A stretch of DNA of 48,991 nt, from assembly GCF_014042365.1 (NCBI RefSeq), contig NZ_JACEZS010000032.1:1-48991 (forward strand), written 5' to 3'. Below the pieces are notes generated by a model. The model did not search any database. It was not told the DNA's origin and saw only the letters and a program-made list of their open reading frames with translations. Position 1 is the stretch's first letter. Each line of letters starts with the position of its first letter. Positions 9,041-17,154 of the stretch are shown one piece after another. The position numbers and the translations under genes are program-made. Origin of the DNA: Rugamonas fusca. GTDB lineage: Bacteria > Pseudomonadota > Gammaproteobacteria > Burkholderiales > Burkholderiaceae_D.

Positions 9041-9079
9041 CGGGCCGTAGCCTGGGCCTGGCGCCCGATGGGGGGATGG

Positions 9080-9892
9080 ATGACGCTGACGCAATTTGCC
9101 GCCGACGTGGCGTGGAAGTCGCTGCCGCTGCTGGGCTTGATCGTGCTGGCCGGCCTGGCCGAGCGCTGGCGGCCCGTGGAGGCGCAGCGCTGGCGGGGCC
9201 GGGCTGTCAACCTGGGCTGCATGTTGGCGTATGTGCTCGGTTTCGCCCTGTTGCAGCAAGGTACGGCCGCGCTGACGGTGCTGGCTGTCAATGGCGCCGG
9301 CGGCGGCTGGCTGGCCTTGCCGGCCGATGGCTGGCATCTGCTGCCGTCGTTCCTCGTCTACACGCTGGTGCTCGACTTGGGCGAATACGCTTTCCACCGG
9401 GCGCAACACCGCATTCCCGCGCTGTGGGCCATGCACTCGCTGCATCACAGCGACACGGCCATGAACGCCACCACGACGGATCGCCACTTCTGGCTGGAGC
9501 CGGGCATCAAGATGGTGACCATCTACCTGGGCATGGGCTTGCTGTTCAAGCCTGACCCGGCCATCGTCGGCCTGTATGCCTTGCTGGGCTTGTACAACGT
9601 GGTGCCGCACATGAATCTGCGCTGGGGGCTGGGGCGTGCTTGCTTCCTGATCAACACGCCGCAGTTCCACCGGCTGCACCATTCGATGCTGCCGCAACAC
9701 TACGATTGCAATTTCGCCGGCCTGTTCCCCGTGTTCGACGTGCTGTTCGGCACTTACCGCCAGCCTGCCGCAGACGAATATCCGCCCACCGGCATCGCTG
9801 GCGGCGAGGTGCCGGCCGACACGCTGGACGTGCTGGCCTGGCCGCTGCGGCGCTGGCTGCGCCGGCCAGGGCAGGGCAATCGTTACCCTTGA
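9080..9892 (+). CDS. Sterol desaturase / fatty acid hydroxylase family membrane protein
   Basis: From ATG at 9080 the product has 270 residues with several hydrophobic segments (about 12-30, 45-65, 80-100, 155-180). It carries the histidine clusters of the membrane di-iron family: HRAQHR, LHHSD, DRHF and RLHHS. These enzymes hydroxylate or desaturate lipids in the inner membrane using oxygen. The start at 9080 is preferred because GGGGGGA precedes it and it lies downstream of a TATAAT box; frames from 8996 or 9068 would begin at or before the promoter or lack a binding site. It is transcribed divergently from the deacetylase gene. The substrate cannot be told from the sequence. The stop codon lies 3 bases before a perfect inverted repeat. 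Confidence 0.88.
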   Translation: MTLTQFAADVAWKSLPLLGLIVLAGLAERWRPVEAQRWRGRAVNLGCMLAYVLGFALLQQGTAALTVLAVNGAGGGWLALPADGWHLLPSFLVYTLVLDLGEYAFHRAQHRIPALWAMHSLHHSDTAMNATTTDRHFWLEPGIKMVTIYLGMGLLFKPDPAIVGLYALLGLYNVVPHMNLRWGLGRACFLINTPQFHRLHHSMLPQHYDCNFAGLFPVFDVLFGTYRQPAADEYPPTGIAGGEVPADTLDVLAWPLRRWLRRPGQGNRYP

Positions 9893-9894
9893 GG

Positions 9895-9954
9895 AAAACC
9901 GTGTTACGTCCCCGATTTTTCCGCCCTGCAAAATCGGGGACGTAACACGGTTTT
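9895..9954. repeat. Perfect 25-bp inverted repeat, REP-like
   Basis: Bases 9895-9919 and 9930-9954 are exact reverse complements around a 10-base loop. The inner part AAATCGGGGACG is the same core seen in the repeats at 4577-4684, while the outer part (GTAACACGG) differs, so the two loci look like related subfamilies. It lies between the convergent desaturase-family and aceA genes and may also stop transcription from the left. Confidence 0.8.
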
Positions 9955-9963
9955 TCCAGGGCG

Positions 9964-9992
9964 AAAAAAAAAGCTCGCCGAAGCGAGCTTTT
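9964..9992 (-). terminator. Rho-independent terminator of aceA
   Basis: On the minus strand AAAAGCTCGC, a TTCG loop and GCGAGCTTTT form a strong hairpin followed by a run of T (A-run at 9964-9972 on the + strand). It lies about 20 bases after the aceA stop codon. Confidence 0.9.
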
Positions 9993-10010
9993 CTTCACAC
10001 GGGAAACCGC

Positions 10011-11594
10011 TTAGAACTGGTTCATCGTGTTGTCTTTACCAGCGGCCTTCAGGGCTGCTTCGCCGCTGAAGTATTCCTTGTGGTCGTCGCCGATGTCCGA
10101 ACCGGACATGTTCTGGTGCTTGACGCAGGCGATACCCTGGCGGATTTCCTTGCGCTGCACGCCAGCCACGTAGCCCAGCATGCCTTGGTCGCCGAAGTAT
10201 TCCTTGGCCAGGTTGTCGGTCGACAGGGCGGCCGTGTGGTAGGTCGGCAGCGTGATCAGGTGGTGGAAGATGCCGGCTTCGCGGGAAGCGTCAGCCTGGA
10301 AGGTGCGGATCTTCTCGTCGGCGGTGCGGGCCAGTTCCGACTCGTCGTATTCGACGCTCATCAGCTTGGCGCGGTCGTAAGCGGACACGTCTTTGCCAGC
10401 GGCCTTCATCGCATCGTACACTTGCTGACGGAAGTTCAGGGTCCAGTTGAACGATGGGCTGTTGTTGTACACCAGCTTGGCGTTCGGGATGACCTTGCGG
10501 ATTTCGCTGACCATGCCGCCGATCTGGGCGATATGGGGTTTTTCCGTTTCGATCCACAGCAGGTCGGCGCCGTTCTGCAGCGAGGTGATGCAGTCGAGCA
10601 CGCAACGCTCTTCGCCGGTACCGGCGCGGAACTGGAACAGGTTGCTTGGCAGACGCTTAGGACGCAGCAGCTTGCCTTCGCGCTTGATCACCACGTCGCC
10701 ATTGCCCAGGGCGTCGGCCGACACTTCTTCGCAGTCCAGGAAGGAGTTGTACTTGTCGCCCAGGTCGCCTGGCTTGTGGGTCACGGCGATCTGCTTGGTC
10801 AGGCCGGCGCCCAGCGAGTCGGTACGGGCGACGATGATGCCGTCGTCCACGCCCAGCTCCAGGAAGGCGTAACGCACGGCGCGGATCTTGGCCAGGAAGT
10901 CTTCGTGTGGCACGGTGACTTTACCATCCTGGTGGCCGCACTGCTTCTCGTCCGACACCTGGTTCTCGATCTGGATGCAGCAGGCACCGGCTTCGATGAA
11001 TTGCTTGGCCAGCAGGTAGGTCGCTTCGGCGTTACCGAAACCGGCGTCGATGTCGGCGATGATAGGCACGACGTGGGTCACGTGGTTGTCGATCTGCGAC
11101 TGGATGGCGGCCTTGTCGGCGGCGTTGGTGGCGGCGTCCAGCTGGCGGAACAGGCCGCCCAGTTCGCGCGCGTCGGCCTGGCGCAGGAAGGTGTACAGTT
11201 CACGGATCAGGTCCGAAACGGCGGTTTTTTCGTGCATCGACTGGTCAGGCAGCGGGCCGAACTCGGAACGCAGGGCGGCAACCATCCAGCCCGACAGGTA
11301 CAGGTAGCGGCGGTCGGTGCTGTTGAAGTGCTTCTTGATCGAAATCATCTTCTGTTGACCGATGAAACCGTGCCAGCAGCCCAGCGACTGGGTGTACTGC
11401 GATGGGTCGGCGTCATAGCGGGCCATGTCGGCGCGCATGATCTTGGCGGTGTACTTGGCGATGTCGAGGCCGGTCTTGAAGCGGTTCTGGGCGCGCATAC
11501 GAGCGGCGGACTCAGGATTGATCGCGTTCCATGCGGCGCCCTGCTGGTCTTTCAGGGTGGCGATGGCCTGGATGTCGTCTTGGTACTTGGACAT
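10011..11594 (-). CDS. aceA: Isocitrate lyase
   Basis: The 527-residue enzyme cleaves isocitrate to succinate and glyoxylate, the first step of the glyoxylate shunt needed for growth on acetate and fatty acids. The active-site motif is KQCGHQDGKV, the variant of KKCGH found in the long Pseudomonas-type class, and the length also fits that class rather than the roughly 430-residue E. coli type. Further signature stretches are IADIDAGFGNAEATYLL, with the metal-binding acidic residues, and NNSPSFNWTLNF near the C-terminal third. Malate synthase is not adjacent. A terminator follows the gene, and a promoter with an adjoining palindrome lies upstream. The start has a Shine-Dalgarno-like AGGAGA shortly before the ATG. 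Confidence 0.97.
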   Translation of the reverse strand: MSKYQDDIQAIATLKDQQGAAWNAINPESAARMRAQNRFKTGLDIAKYTAKIMRADMARYDADPSQYTQSLGCWHGFIGQQKMISIKKHFNSTDRRYLYLSGWMVAALRSEFGPLPDQSMHEKTAVSDLIRELYTFLRQADARELGGLFRQLDAATNAADKAAIQSQIDNHVTHVVPIIADIDAGFGNAEATYLLAKQFIEAGACCIQIENQVSDEKQCGHQDGKVTVPHEDFLAKIRAVRYAFLELGVDDGIIVARTDSLGAGLTKQIAVTHKPGDLGDKYNSFLDCEEVSADALGNGDVVIKREGKLLRPKRLPSNLFQFRAGTGEERCVLDCITSLQNGADLLWIETEKPHIAQIGGMVSEIRKVIPNAKLVYNNSPSFNWTLNFRQQVYDAMKAAGKDVSAYDRAKLMSVEYDESELARTADEKIRTFQADASREAGIFHHLITLPTYHTAALSTDNLAKEYFGDQGMLGYVAGVQRKEIRQGIACVKHQNMSGSDIGDDHKEYFSGEAALKAAGKDNTMNQF

Positions 11595-11960
11595 GTGAAT
11601 CTCCTAGTGATTGAAGCAAAAATGAGAAAACCGTATTCCTGTCGCGTCGCGCTTGCCGCTCGTGTTCGCGACATGGTGCTGCTATCGAAGCGAAACTGCA
11701 TGGAAGAATAATAGAACGTTTTCGGCCGAAGGCACAAGTCTTATATAAGACATATAACCTAAATAATGTCGTTTTATTTCAACGGTTTAGTTGTAATTTT
11801 TCAGCATGTGGTATGTATTTTCAAAAAATGGAATGGCGATGCCCGTTTTTTACGCACCACATTTTCGTAATATGGAATGCCATTTCACGCCGAGGCTGTA
11901 AGTGTCAGCAAAACCGGGGCCGTGCAGGGCAGGCGCGGCATGCAAAGCAAGGAGAGAGCG
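11595..11960. promoter_or_regulatory. Divergent control region of aceA and the methyltransferase gene
   Basis: This is AT-rich non-coding DNA. On the minus strand TTGTGC (11732-11737) and TATTAT (11708-11713), spaced by 18 bases, form a plausible aceA promoter. A perfect 14-base palindrome, GTCTTATATAAGAC at 11738-11751, abuts the -35 box on its upstream side. That placement fits a dimeric regulator of the glyoxylate shunt, possibly IclR or GntR type; the regulator is not in the window. The long 5' leader (about 100 bases) between promoter and aceA shows no clear riboswitch. Confidence 0.6.
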
Positions 11961-12815
11961 ATGGACCATCCCCATGTATCCCCTACGGCGCCCGCCATGG
12001 CGCCAACCGAAGCCGACCGGACCTTCGCCGGTTCCATTCCCCAGCTCTATGAGCGCTACATGGTGCCGATGATTTTCGCGCCTTATGCCGAGGATATGTG
12101 CCGCCGGGTCGTGGCGCGCCAGCCACGCGCGGTGCTCGAAATCGCCTGCGGCACCGGCGCGGTGACGCGCCAGCTGGCGGCGGCGCTGCCGGCCACCACG
12201 GCCATCACGGCCACCGACCTCAATCAGGCCATGCTGGAGCACGCCATCGCCCAGGGCACCGGCCGGCCCGTGACGTGGCGGCAGGCGGACGCGCAGCAGC
12301 TGCCGTTCCCGGACGATGCCTTTGACCTGGTCGTGTGCCAGTTCGGCGCCATGTTCTTCCCCGACAAGCGCCAGGCGTATGCGGAGGCGCGGCGCGTGCT
12401 GCGGCCGGGCGGCGCTTTTCTGTTCAGCGTGTGGGACCGTATCGAGGAGAACGAGTTCGCCGATGTCATCAACCAGGCCCTGATCAAGGCCTATCCGGCC
12501 GATCCGCCAGCGTTCATGGCGCGCACCCCGCATGGCTATTGCGACACGGCCCTGATCGCGCAGCAACTGCTGGCCGCGGGCTTTGCCCAGCCGCCCGCGT
12601 TCGAGACGGTGACGGCGCGCAGCCGCGCGCCCTCGGCGGGCACGGTGGCCACCGCGTATTGCCAGGGCACGCCGTGGCTTGGCGAAATCGAGGCACGCCG
12701 CACGCCCACCGTGGCCGAGGCCACCAGCCTGGCGCAAGCGGCGCTGGTCGAACGGTTCGGGGATGGTGCCGTGGAGGGGCGGATTCAGGCCCATGTTGTC
12801 ACGGTTGACAATTGA
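11961..12815 (+). CDS. Class I SAM-dependent methyltransferase
   Basis: From the ATG at 11961 the product has 284 residues. Motif I is VLEIACGTGAVTRQL (about 54-68), followed by the acidic end of beta2 in TATDLNQAML and the motif-IV/V stretch LPFPDDAFDLVVCQFGAMFF, then RVLRPGGAFLFSVW. This is the UbiE/Methyltransf_11 type. The substrate is unknown. The start is set by AAGGAGAGAG ending a few bases before the ATG; a longer frame from 11877 lacks such a site. The stop codon is followed after about 90 bases by the SagB-type gene on the same strand, so co-transcription is possible but not shown. Confidence 0.88.
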   Translation: MDHPHVSPTAPAMAPTEADRTFAGSIPQLYERYMVPMIFAPYAEDMCRRVVARQPRAVLEIACGTGAVTRQLAAALPATTAITATDLNQAMLEHAIAQGTGRPVTWRQADAQQLPFPDDAFDLVVCQFGAMFFPDKRQAYAEARRVLRPGGAFLFSVWDRIEENEFADVINQALIKAYPADPPAFMARTPHGYCDTALIAQQLLAAGFAQPPAFETVTARSRAPSAGTVATAYCQGTPWLGEIEARRTPTVAEATSLAQAALVERFGDGAVEGRIQAHVVTVDN

Positions 12816-12907
12816 AATGCCAGGGCGCCTGGCGTGCTGGCCGGCTGGACGCCGCCGGCGCGCCTGATGCAGAATGCGGCGCAGCTTAGTCCGCGTAGGG
12901 AGTGGCC

Positions 12908-14755
12908 ATGCCGAAGCTCGCCTGGGTGTTGTTGCCGACCATCTTGTATGCGGCCGGCCTGGCCGCGCGGATGCTGCTGCGCAGGGGCCGGCCGTCGCGC
13001 CAGGCGCTGAACCTGCAACTGAGCCTGCTGTTGATGCTGTACCTGGCCGCGACGGCCGGGCTGGGCCTGTTCTGGGTGGCCCGGCAGCAGTTGCCCGTTT
13101 TTGACTGGCACTACCTGTTTGGCTACGGCACGCTGGCGCTGGCGCTGATCCACCTGTATTTCAACCTGCCGGCCGCATTGCAGGCGTTGCGCCGGCCACC
13201 CCACGCTGCCGCGTCGCCGCCAGCGGGGCGGGGGCGGGGACGCCGGGCGGGCATGGCGGCGGCCATGGCGGCCGCGCTGGTGGCGGCCTGGTGGCTGGGG
13301 GCAGGCTGGCAGGTGGCGCGGCATGCCCCGCTTGCATCGCTGCCAGCGGCCTCCCCCAACGTCGAGGCTGTGCTGCGCTATCACGCCGATTCGTCCGCAT
13401 CGCGGCGCCAGGTCCTTGACCGCGCGCCCGCGCTCGACTGGGGCCAGGCGCCGCCCGCGTTCAAGGCCTATCCGGCGGCGGCGCACATCCGGCTGTCGCG
13501 CGGTGACGTGGGGTGGCGCGGCCTGAGTGCGGCGCTGGGCGGCGCCGGGGCACGAACCGACGCACTGCGCTTGCCCGAACTGGGCGACTTGCTCTACCTG
13601 TCCGCGGGCGTGACCGGACGCCGGGAGGGCGGGCGCGCGCTGCGTGCCGCGCCTTCGGCCGGCGCCCTGTTTTCCAGTGAACTGTACCTGCTGGTGCGCG
13701 CCGTGCAGGGACTGGCGCCTGGTGTCTACCACTACGACGCGGACCAGGAACGGCTGGACGTGCTCGGTCCACTGCCCGCCGACAGCGGCGCGCCGTTCGC
13801 CGACCATGCCGACGCCGCCATCGTGCTCACTTCCGTGATCCGGCGCACCGCCTACAAGTACGGCGATCGGGCCTACCGCTATGTGGCGGCCGATGGCGGC
13901 CATCTGCTGGAGAACCTGCGCGTTGCGAGCCAGTCGGCCGGCATGCGGGCCACGCTGGCGGCGCGTTTCGACGAAGGCCGGCTGGCCCATGCGCTGGGGG
14001 TGGACGGGGACGATGAAATCGTGCTGGCCGTGATGGAACTGCGCCGCGCCGGCGCCGCGCCAGCGCAGGCATGGCCGCCGCGCTACGCGGAGCTTGCCGC
14101 CGGTCCCGCGCCGGCGCCGGACGTGACGGCCATGGTGCAGCGGGCGACGTCGCTGCGCCTGGCGGACGCCGAGGCGGGGAGGGATCGAGCTGACGTGGTC
14201 ACCTTGCCGGCGCCCCAGGCCAGCGCGGTGCCGGTGCGGCAGGTGATCGTGGAACGGCGCAGCAAGCGGCGCTTCACCGGCGAGCCGGTGCCACTGGCGG
14301 CGCTGGCCGGCATGCTGGCCGACCTGGTGCAGCCGGACCAGCTGTCCGGTGCGGTGCGCATCAGCCTGGTGGTGAATCGGGTCCAGGGGCTGGCGCCGGG
14401 GATCTACCGCTACGACAGGCGCCAGGCATTACGGCGCGTGCGCGCCGGCCAGTTCTCAGCCGCCGCGGAACAGGCGGCCCTGTCGCAGTCGGTGGTCGGC
14501 GATGCCGCCGTGGTGTTGGTCCTGTCCGTCGAGCGGGGCGCATTGCTGGCCGAAGGAGCACGCGGCTATCGGCATGGCTTACTTGAAACTGGCCTGATCG
14601 GCGAACGCTGGCTGCTGGGGGCGGTGGGCCGCCACCTGGGCGCCTGCCCGGTCGGGGCGTTTTATGACGACGAGGCGGCGGCCCTGATCGACGCTGATCC
14701 TCAACGTGAATGGGTGCTGCATTTCGCGGCACTGGGGGTGCCGGCCGGCGAGTGA
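12908..14755 (+). CDS. Membrane-anchored SagB-type protein with two nitroreductase domains
   Basis: The product has 615 residues. The N-terminal 140 residues hold about four membrane helices (about 5-22, 37-60, 72-92, 115-133), with His spaced on one helix in WHYLFGYGTLALALIHLYFN, reminiscent of haem-binding membrane domains. Two FMN nitroreductase-like domains follow (about 150-375 and 405-615), each with the LAPG(V/I)Y(H/R)YD signature and with APSAGALFSSELYL or VVERRSKRRFTGEPV. Tandem domains of this kind occur in SagB/ThcOx-type dehydrogenases, which oxidise azolines in natural products, but many such proteins stand alone. No cyclodehydratase or precursor peptide is adjacent, so a peptide-modifying role is doubtful. 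ATG at 12908 is preferred over GTG at 12902 because AGGGAG lies 5 bases upstream. Confidence 0.85.
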   Translation: MPKLAWVLLPTILYAAGLAARMLLRRGRPSRQALNLQLSLLLMLYLAATAGLGLFWVARQQLPVFDWHYLFGYGTLALALIHLYFNLPAALQALRRPPHAAASPPAGRGRGRRAGMAAAMAAALVAAWWLGAGWQVARHAPLASLPAASPNVEAVLRYHADSSASRRQVLDRAPALDWGQAPPAFKAYPAAAHIRLSRGDVGWRGLSAALGGAGARTDALRLPELGDLLYLSAGVTGRREGGRALRAAPSAGALFSSELYLLVRAVQGLAPGVYHYDADQERLDVLGPLPADSGAPFADHADAAIVLTSVIRRTAYKYGDRAYRYVAADGGHLLENLRVASQSAGMRATLAARFDEGRLAHALGVDGDDEIVLAVMELRRAGAAPAQAWPPRYAELAAGPAPAPDVTAMVQRATSLRLADAEAGRDRADVVTLPAPQASAVPVRQVIVERRSKRRFTGEPVPLAALAGMLADLVQPDQLSGAVRISLVVNRVQGLAPGIYRYDRRQALRRVRAGQFSAAAEQAALSQSVVGDAAVVLVLSVERGALLAEGARGYRHGLLETGLIGERWLLGAVGRHLGACPVGAFYDDEAAALIDADPQREWVLHFAALGVPAGE

Positions 14756-14841
14756 GGCGGCGGCGCCCAGCGGGCGGGCGCCCGGTCGCCGGCGATACGG
14801 CTTGCCGTCGATACCACAGGCGGGCATGGCCAACGCGCCCG

Positions 14842-15843
14842 CTAGCGCGCGCGCCAGGCCGTGATGCTGCAGCCGTGGCGCTGGCTGAACCAGCGCGAGA
14901 ACGCGCTTTGCGATGAGAAGCCCAGCAGCAGCGCCACTTCGCTGGCGCGGCGCCGGTCGTGCAGCAGGTAGCGCGTGGCCAGTTCGTCGCGCACGGCGTC
15001 CACCAGCACCGTGAAGGTCTCGCCATGCTGGGCCAGGTGGCGGTGAATGGTGCGCCGGTCCACGCCGAGGCTGTCGGCCACGGCTTCGGCGCTGCAGCGG
15101 CCCGTGGGCAGCATGGCCAGCACCAGTTGCCATACCTTGTCGCGCGTATCGTTGTCGGGGTCGCCGATGATGGAATCGAGGTAGGCGCTCACGTACTTGG
15201 CCATCAGCGGATCGGCCGCCTGGGTGGCGCGGTCCAGGTCGCGCGCCTGGCAGATGAAACCGTCGAAGTCGGCGCGAAAGCGCAGCGGGGCGTTGAAGAA
15301 GCGCCGGTGCGGCGCCATGTCGCGCGGCGGCTGGTGCGAGAAGCACACGGCGCGCGGCGCCCAGCCTTCGCCGAAGAACAGCCGCATCATCCCGTGCAGC
15401 ACGCCGATGGTCAGCTCGGCCGCCTGGCGATACACCGTGCCTGAGGTTCCCAGCATGGCTTCGGAGACGTAGACCAGGCCATCCTCCTCCTCCACCCGCA
15501 ATCGCAGCGCTTCATTGTGCAGGCGCTGGAACTTGGCGGCCGCCTCCAGCTTGCGGCGCAATGTCGGTTCCTCGCGCATGGCCAGCGCCAGCGGGCCCAG
15601 GTTGGACAGCTCGCGCGTGGCCGCCAGGCGCAGGCCGAAATCCTCCACGCCCGCTTCGGCGGCGCTGGCTTCGAGCATGCGCGCCAGCGCCTCGGCCGGG
15701 ATCTTCAGGTCCGGGTCGAGCAGGGCGGCGCGATTGATGCCCGCTTCCTTGAGCAGGTTATAGGGATCGAGCCCCAGCGAGCGGGCCAGGGGCACGTAGC
15801 TGGTCAGGGCGGCGCTGCGGACGGCGTACCGGGACGTTTTCAT
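14842..15843 (-). CDS. AraC family transcriptional regulator
   Basis: The 333-residue product has an N-terminal arabinose-binding-type sensing domain of the AraC family (about 20-205) and a C-terminal double helix-turn-helix (about 235-333), with CSAEAVADSLGVDRRTIHRHL and the second helix pair ending SEVALLLGFSSQSAFSRWFSQRHG, a clear AraC signature. It is divergent from the CMD-SDR-BKACE-MFS operon that starts at 15943 and is very probably its activator. The ATG is 1 base from the first of two operator-like repeats, so the regulator may also repress itself. The inducer should be the substrate, or an intermediate, of the neighbouring pathway, which is unknown. Confidence 0.93.
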   Translation of the reverse strand: MKTSRYAVRSAALTSYVPLARSLGLDPYNLLKEAGINRAALLDPDLKIPAEALARMLEASAAEAGVEDFGLRLAATRELSNLGPLALAMREEPTLRRKLEAAAKFQRLHNEALRLRVEEEDGLVYVSEAMLGTSGTVYRQAAELTIGVLHGMMRLFFGEGWAPRAVCFSHQPPRDMAPHRRFFNAPLRFRADFDGFICQARDLDRATQAADPLMAKYVSAYLDSIIGDPDNDTRDKVWQLVLAMLPTGRCSAEAVADSLGVDRRTIHRHLAQHGETFTVLVDAVRDELATRYLLHDRRRASEVALLLGFSSQSAFSRWFSQRHGCSITAWRAR

Positions 15844-15844
15844 G

Positions 15845-15910
15845 ATGTCCCAAAATGTAACACTAATGTCCCATTATGTGAATACTGGCGCCGTCCCGGC
15901 TTTCTAGAAT
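15845..15910. promoter_or_regulatory. Tandem operator repeats and promoter of the BKACE operon
   Basis: ATGTCCCAAAATGT (15845-15858) and ATGTCCCATTATGT (15866-15879) are direct repeats, 12 of 14 bases identical, with starts 21 bases apart, so two helical turns on one face of DNA. This is the usual form of an AraC-family site. A -10 candidate, TAGAAT at 15905-15910, has no good -35 at the correct distance (AATACT at 15882-15887), and the promoter-proximal repeat ends just upstream, the layout of an activator-dependent promoter. The distal repeat covers the region just before the regulator's own start codon. Confidence 0.7.
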
Positions 15911-15942
15911 GGCTCCATTACATCAAAAAATGGAGACACCCG

Positions 15943-16305
15943 ATGGACAACCACACCCCGCTGTGCGACCACCTGCGCGCCACTGGCGAATGGAATCCCA
16001 ACTGGACGCCGTTCGCTGAACTCGATCCCGTCTGGACCGAGAAATTCATGGCCATGGGCCTGCGCCCGATGATCGCCGGCGTACTCGATCCGAAGACGGT
16101 GGAATTCATCGCCATCGCCGTCGACGCCTCGTGCACCCACATGTACGAGCCGGGCGTGCGGCGCCACATCCGCAAGGCGCTGGAACTGGGCGCCACCAAG
16201 GAGGAAATCACGGCCGTGCTGCAACTGACGTCCGTGCTGGGCATCCACACCATGAGCCTGGGCGCCCCCATTTTGCAGGAAGAACTGGCCGCGCGCAGCA
16301 AGTGA
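15943..16305 (+). CDS. Carboxymuconolactone decarboxylase family (AhpD-like) protein
   Basis: The 120-residue protein has the helical CMD fold signature: AIAVDASCTHMYEPGVRRHIRKALELGATKEEI, where Cys and His are spaced as in the family, but the second Cys of the AhpD CxxC is absent, so a peroxiredoxin-reductase role is unlikely. It may act as a lyase/decarboxylase or as an accessory protein for the operon's substrate. ATG at 15943 has TGGAGA 7 bases upstream. It is the first gene of the operon, with only 7 bases to the SDR gene. Confidence 0.88.
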   Translation: MDNHTPLCDHLRATGEWNPNWTPFAELDPVWTEKFMAMGLRPMIAGVLDPKTVEFIAIAVDASCTHMYEPGVRRHIRKALELGATKEEITAVLQLTSVLGIHTMSLGAPILQEELAARSK

Positions 16306-16312
16306 GGCGGCC

Positions 16313-17137
16313 ATGGGACAACTGCACAACCGTATTGCGCTGGTGACCGGCGCGGGCCGCGGCCTGGGGCGCACCATCGCGCTGGCACTGGCCGACGCGG
16401 GGGCCAGCGTGGCCATCTGCGACATCGACGCCGACAACCTGGAAACGACGCGCGCCGCCATCGAAGCGCGCGGCGGTGAGTGCCTGGCGCTGCACTGCGA
16501 CGTCTCATCCAGCGCCGCCGTGGATGCCATGTTCGCGCAACTGGTGGCGCGCTTTGGCACGCTGCACATCCTGGTCAACAACGCGGCCCGCGTGCCCGAA
16601 GGTGAACAGGATACGGTGCGCCGCAACCAGCACTACACCTACATGACCACGCCCGTGCCGCGCCAGTCACTCGGCTTCACCAGCGCCATGAGCGACGCGG
16701 AGTGGCTGCGCTTCTGGGACGTGAACGTGCACGGCATGTTTTACTGCACCCGCGCCGCGCTGCGCCTGATGGAACCGCAGCGCGACGGCAAGATCATCAA
16801 CATCGCCTCCATCGCCGGCATTTCGGCCATGAGCGCGCACAGCCCGCACTACAGCGCCACCAAGGGCGCCGTGGTGGCCTTCACCAGGAGCGTGGCGGCC
16901 GAAGTGGCGGGGGCCAACATCTACGTCAACGCCGTCGCCCCCGGCGGCGTGCAGACCCCGCAGTTCGAGCAGTACCTCGCCGCCGTGGGCGAGGAAAAAC
17001 GCAACCAGCTGTGGCAGGTGGTGCCCGCTGGCCGTCTCGGCACGATGGAGGAATACGCCTCGCTCGTCACTTACCTGGCCGGCCAGCATTACCTGGTCGG
17101 ACAAATCATCAGCCCCAATGGCGGCGCAGTCATCTAA
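16313..17137 (+). CDS. Short-chain dehydrogenase/reductase (SDR)
   Basis: The 274-residue enzyme has the Rossmann motif GAGRGLG (13-19), NNAA (about 89-92) and the catalytic YSATK (Tyr180, Lys184) with Ser166 nearby. These enzymes interconvert hydroxyl and keto groups with NAD(P). Compared with a standard SDR, an insertion of about 20-25 residues follows NNAA (VPEGEQDTVRRNQHYTYMTT and beyond), which may form part of the substrate pocket. In this operon it probably oxidises a hydroxy acid to the keto acid that the next gene's product cleaves; this is inference. The end of the gene is 17 bases before the BKACE gene, with GAAAGGA between them. Confidence 0.92.
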   Translation: MGQLHNRIALVTGAGRGLGRTIALALADAGASVAICDIDADNLETTRAAIEARGGECLALHCDVSSSAAVDAMFAQLVARFGTLHILVNNAARVPEGEQDTVRRNQHYTYMTTPVPRQSLGFTSAMSDAEWLRFWDVNVHGMFYCTRAALRLMEPQRDGKIINIASIAGISAMSAHSPHYSATKGAVVAFTRSVAAEVAGANIYVNAVAPGGVQTPQFEQYLAAVGEEKRNQLWQVVPAGRLGTMEEYASLVTYLAGQHYLVGQIISPNGGAVI

Positions 17138-17154
17138 CAACGAAAGGACTTACC

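Noticed and set aside
12908..14755. Complete azoline-peptide biosynthetic cluster
   Set aside because: Only the SagB-type component is present; no cyclodehydratase, precursor peptide or transporter lies around it.
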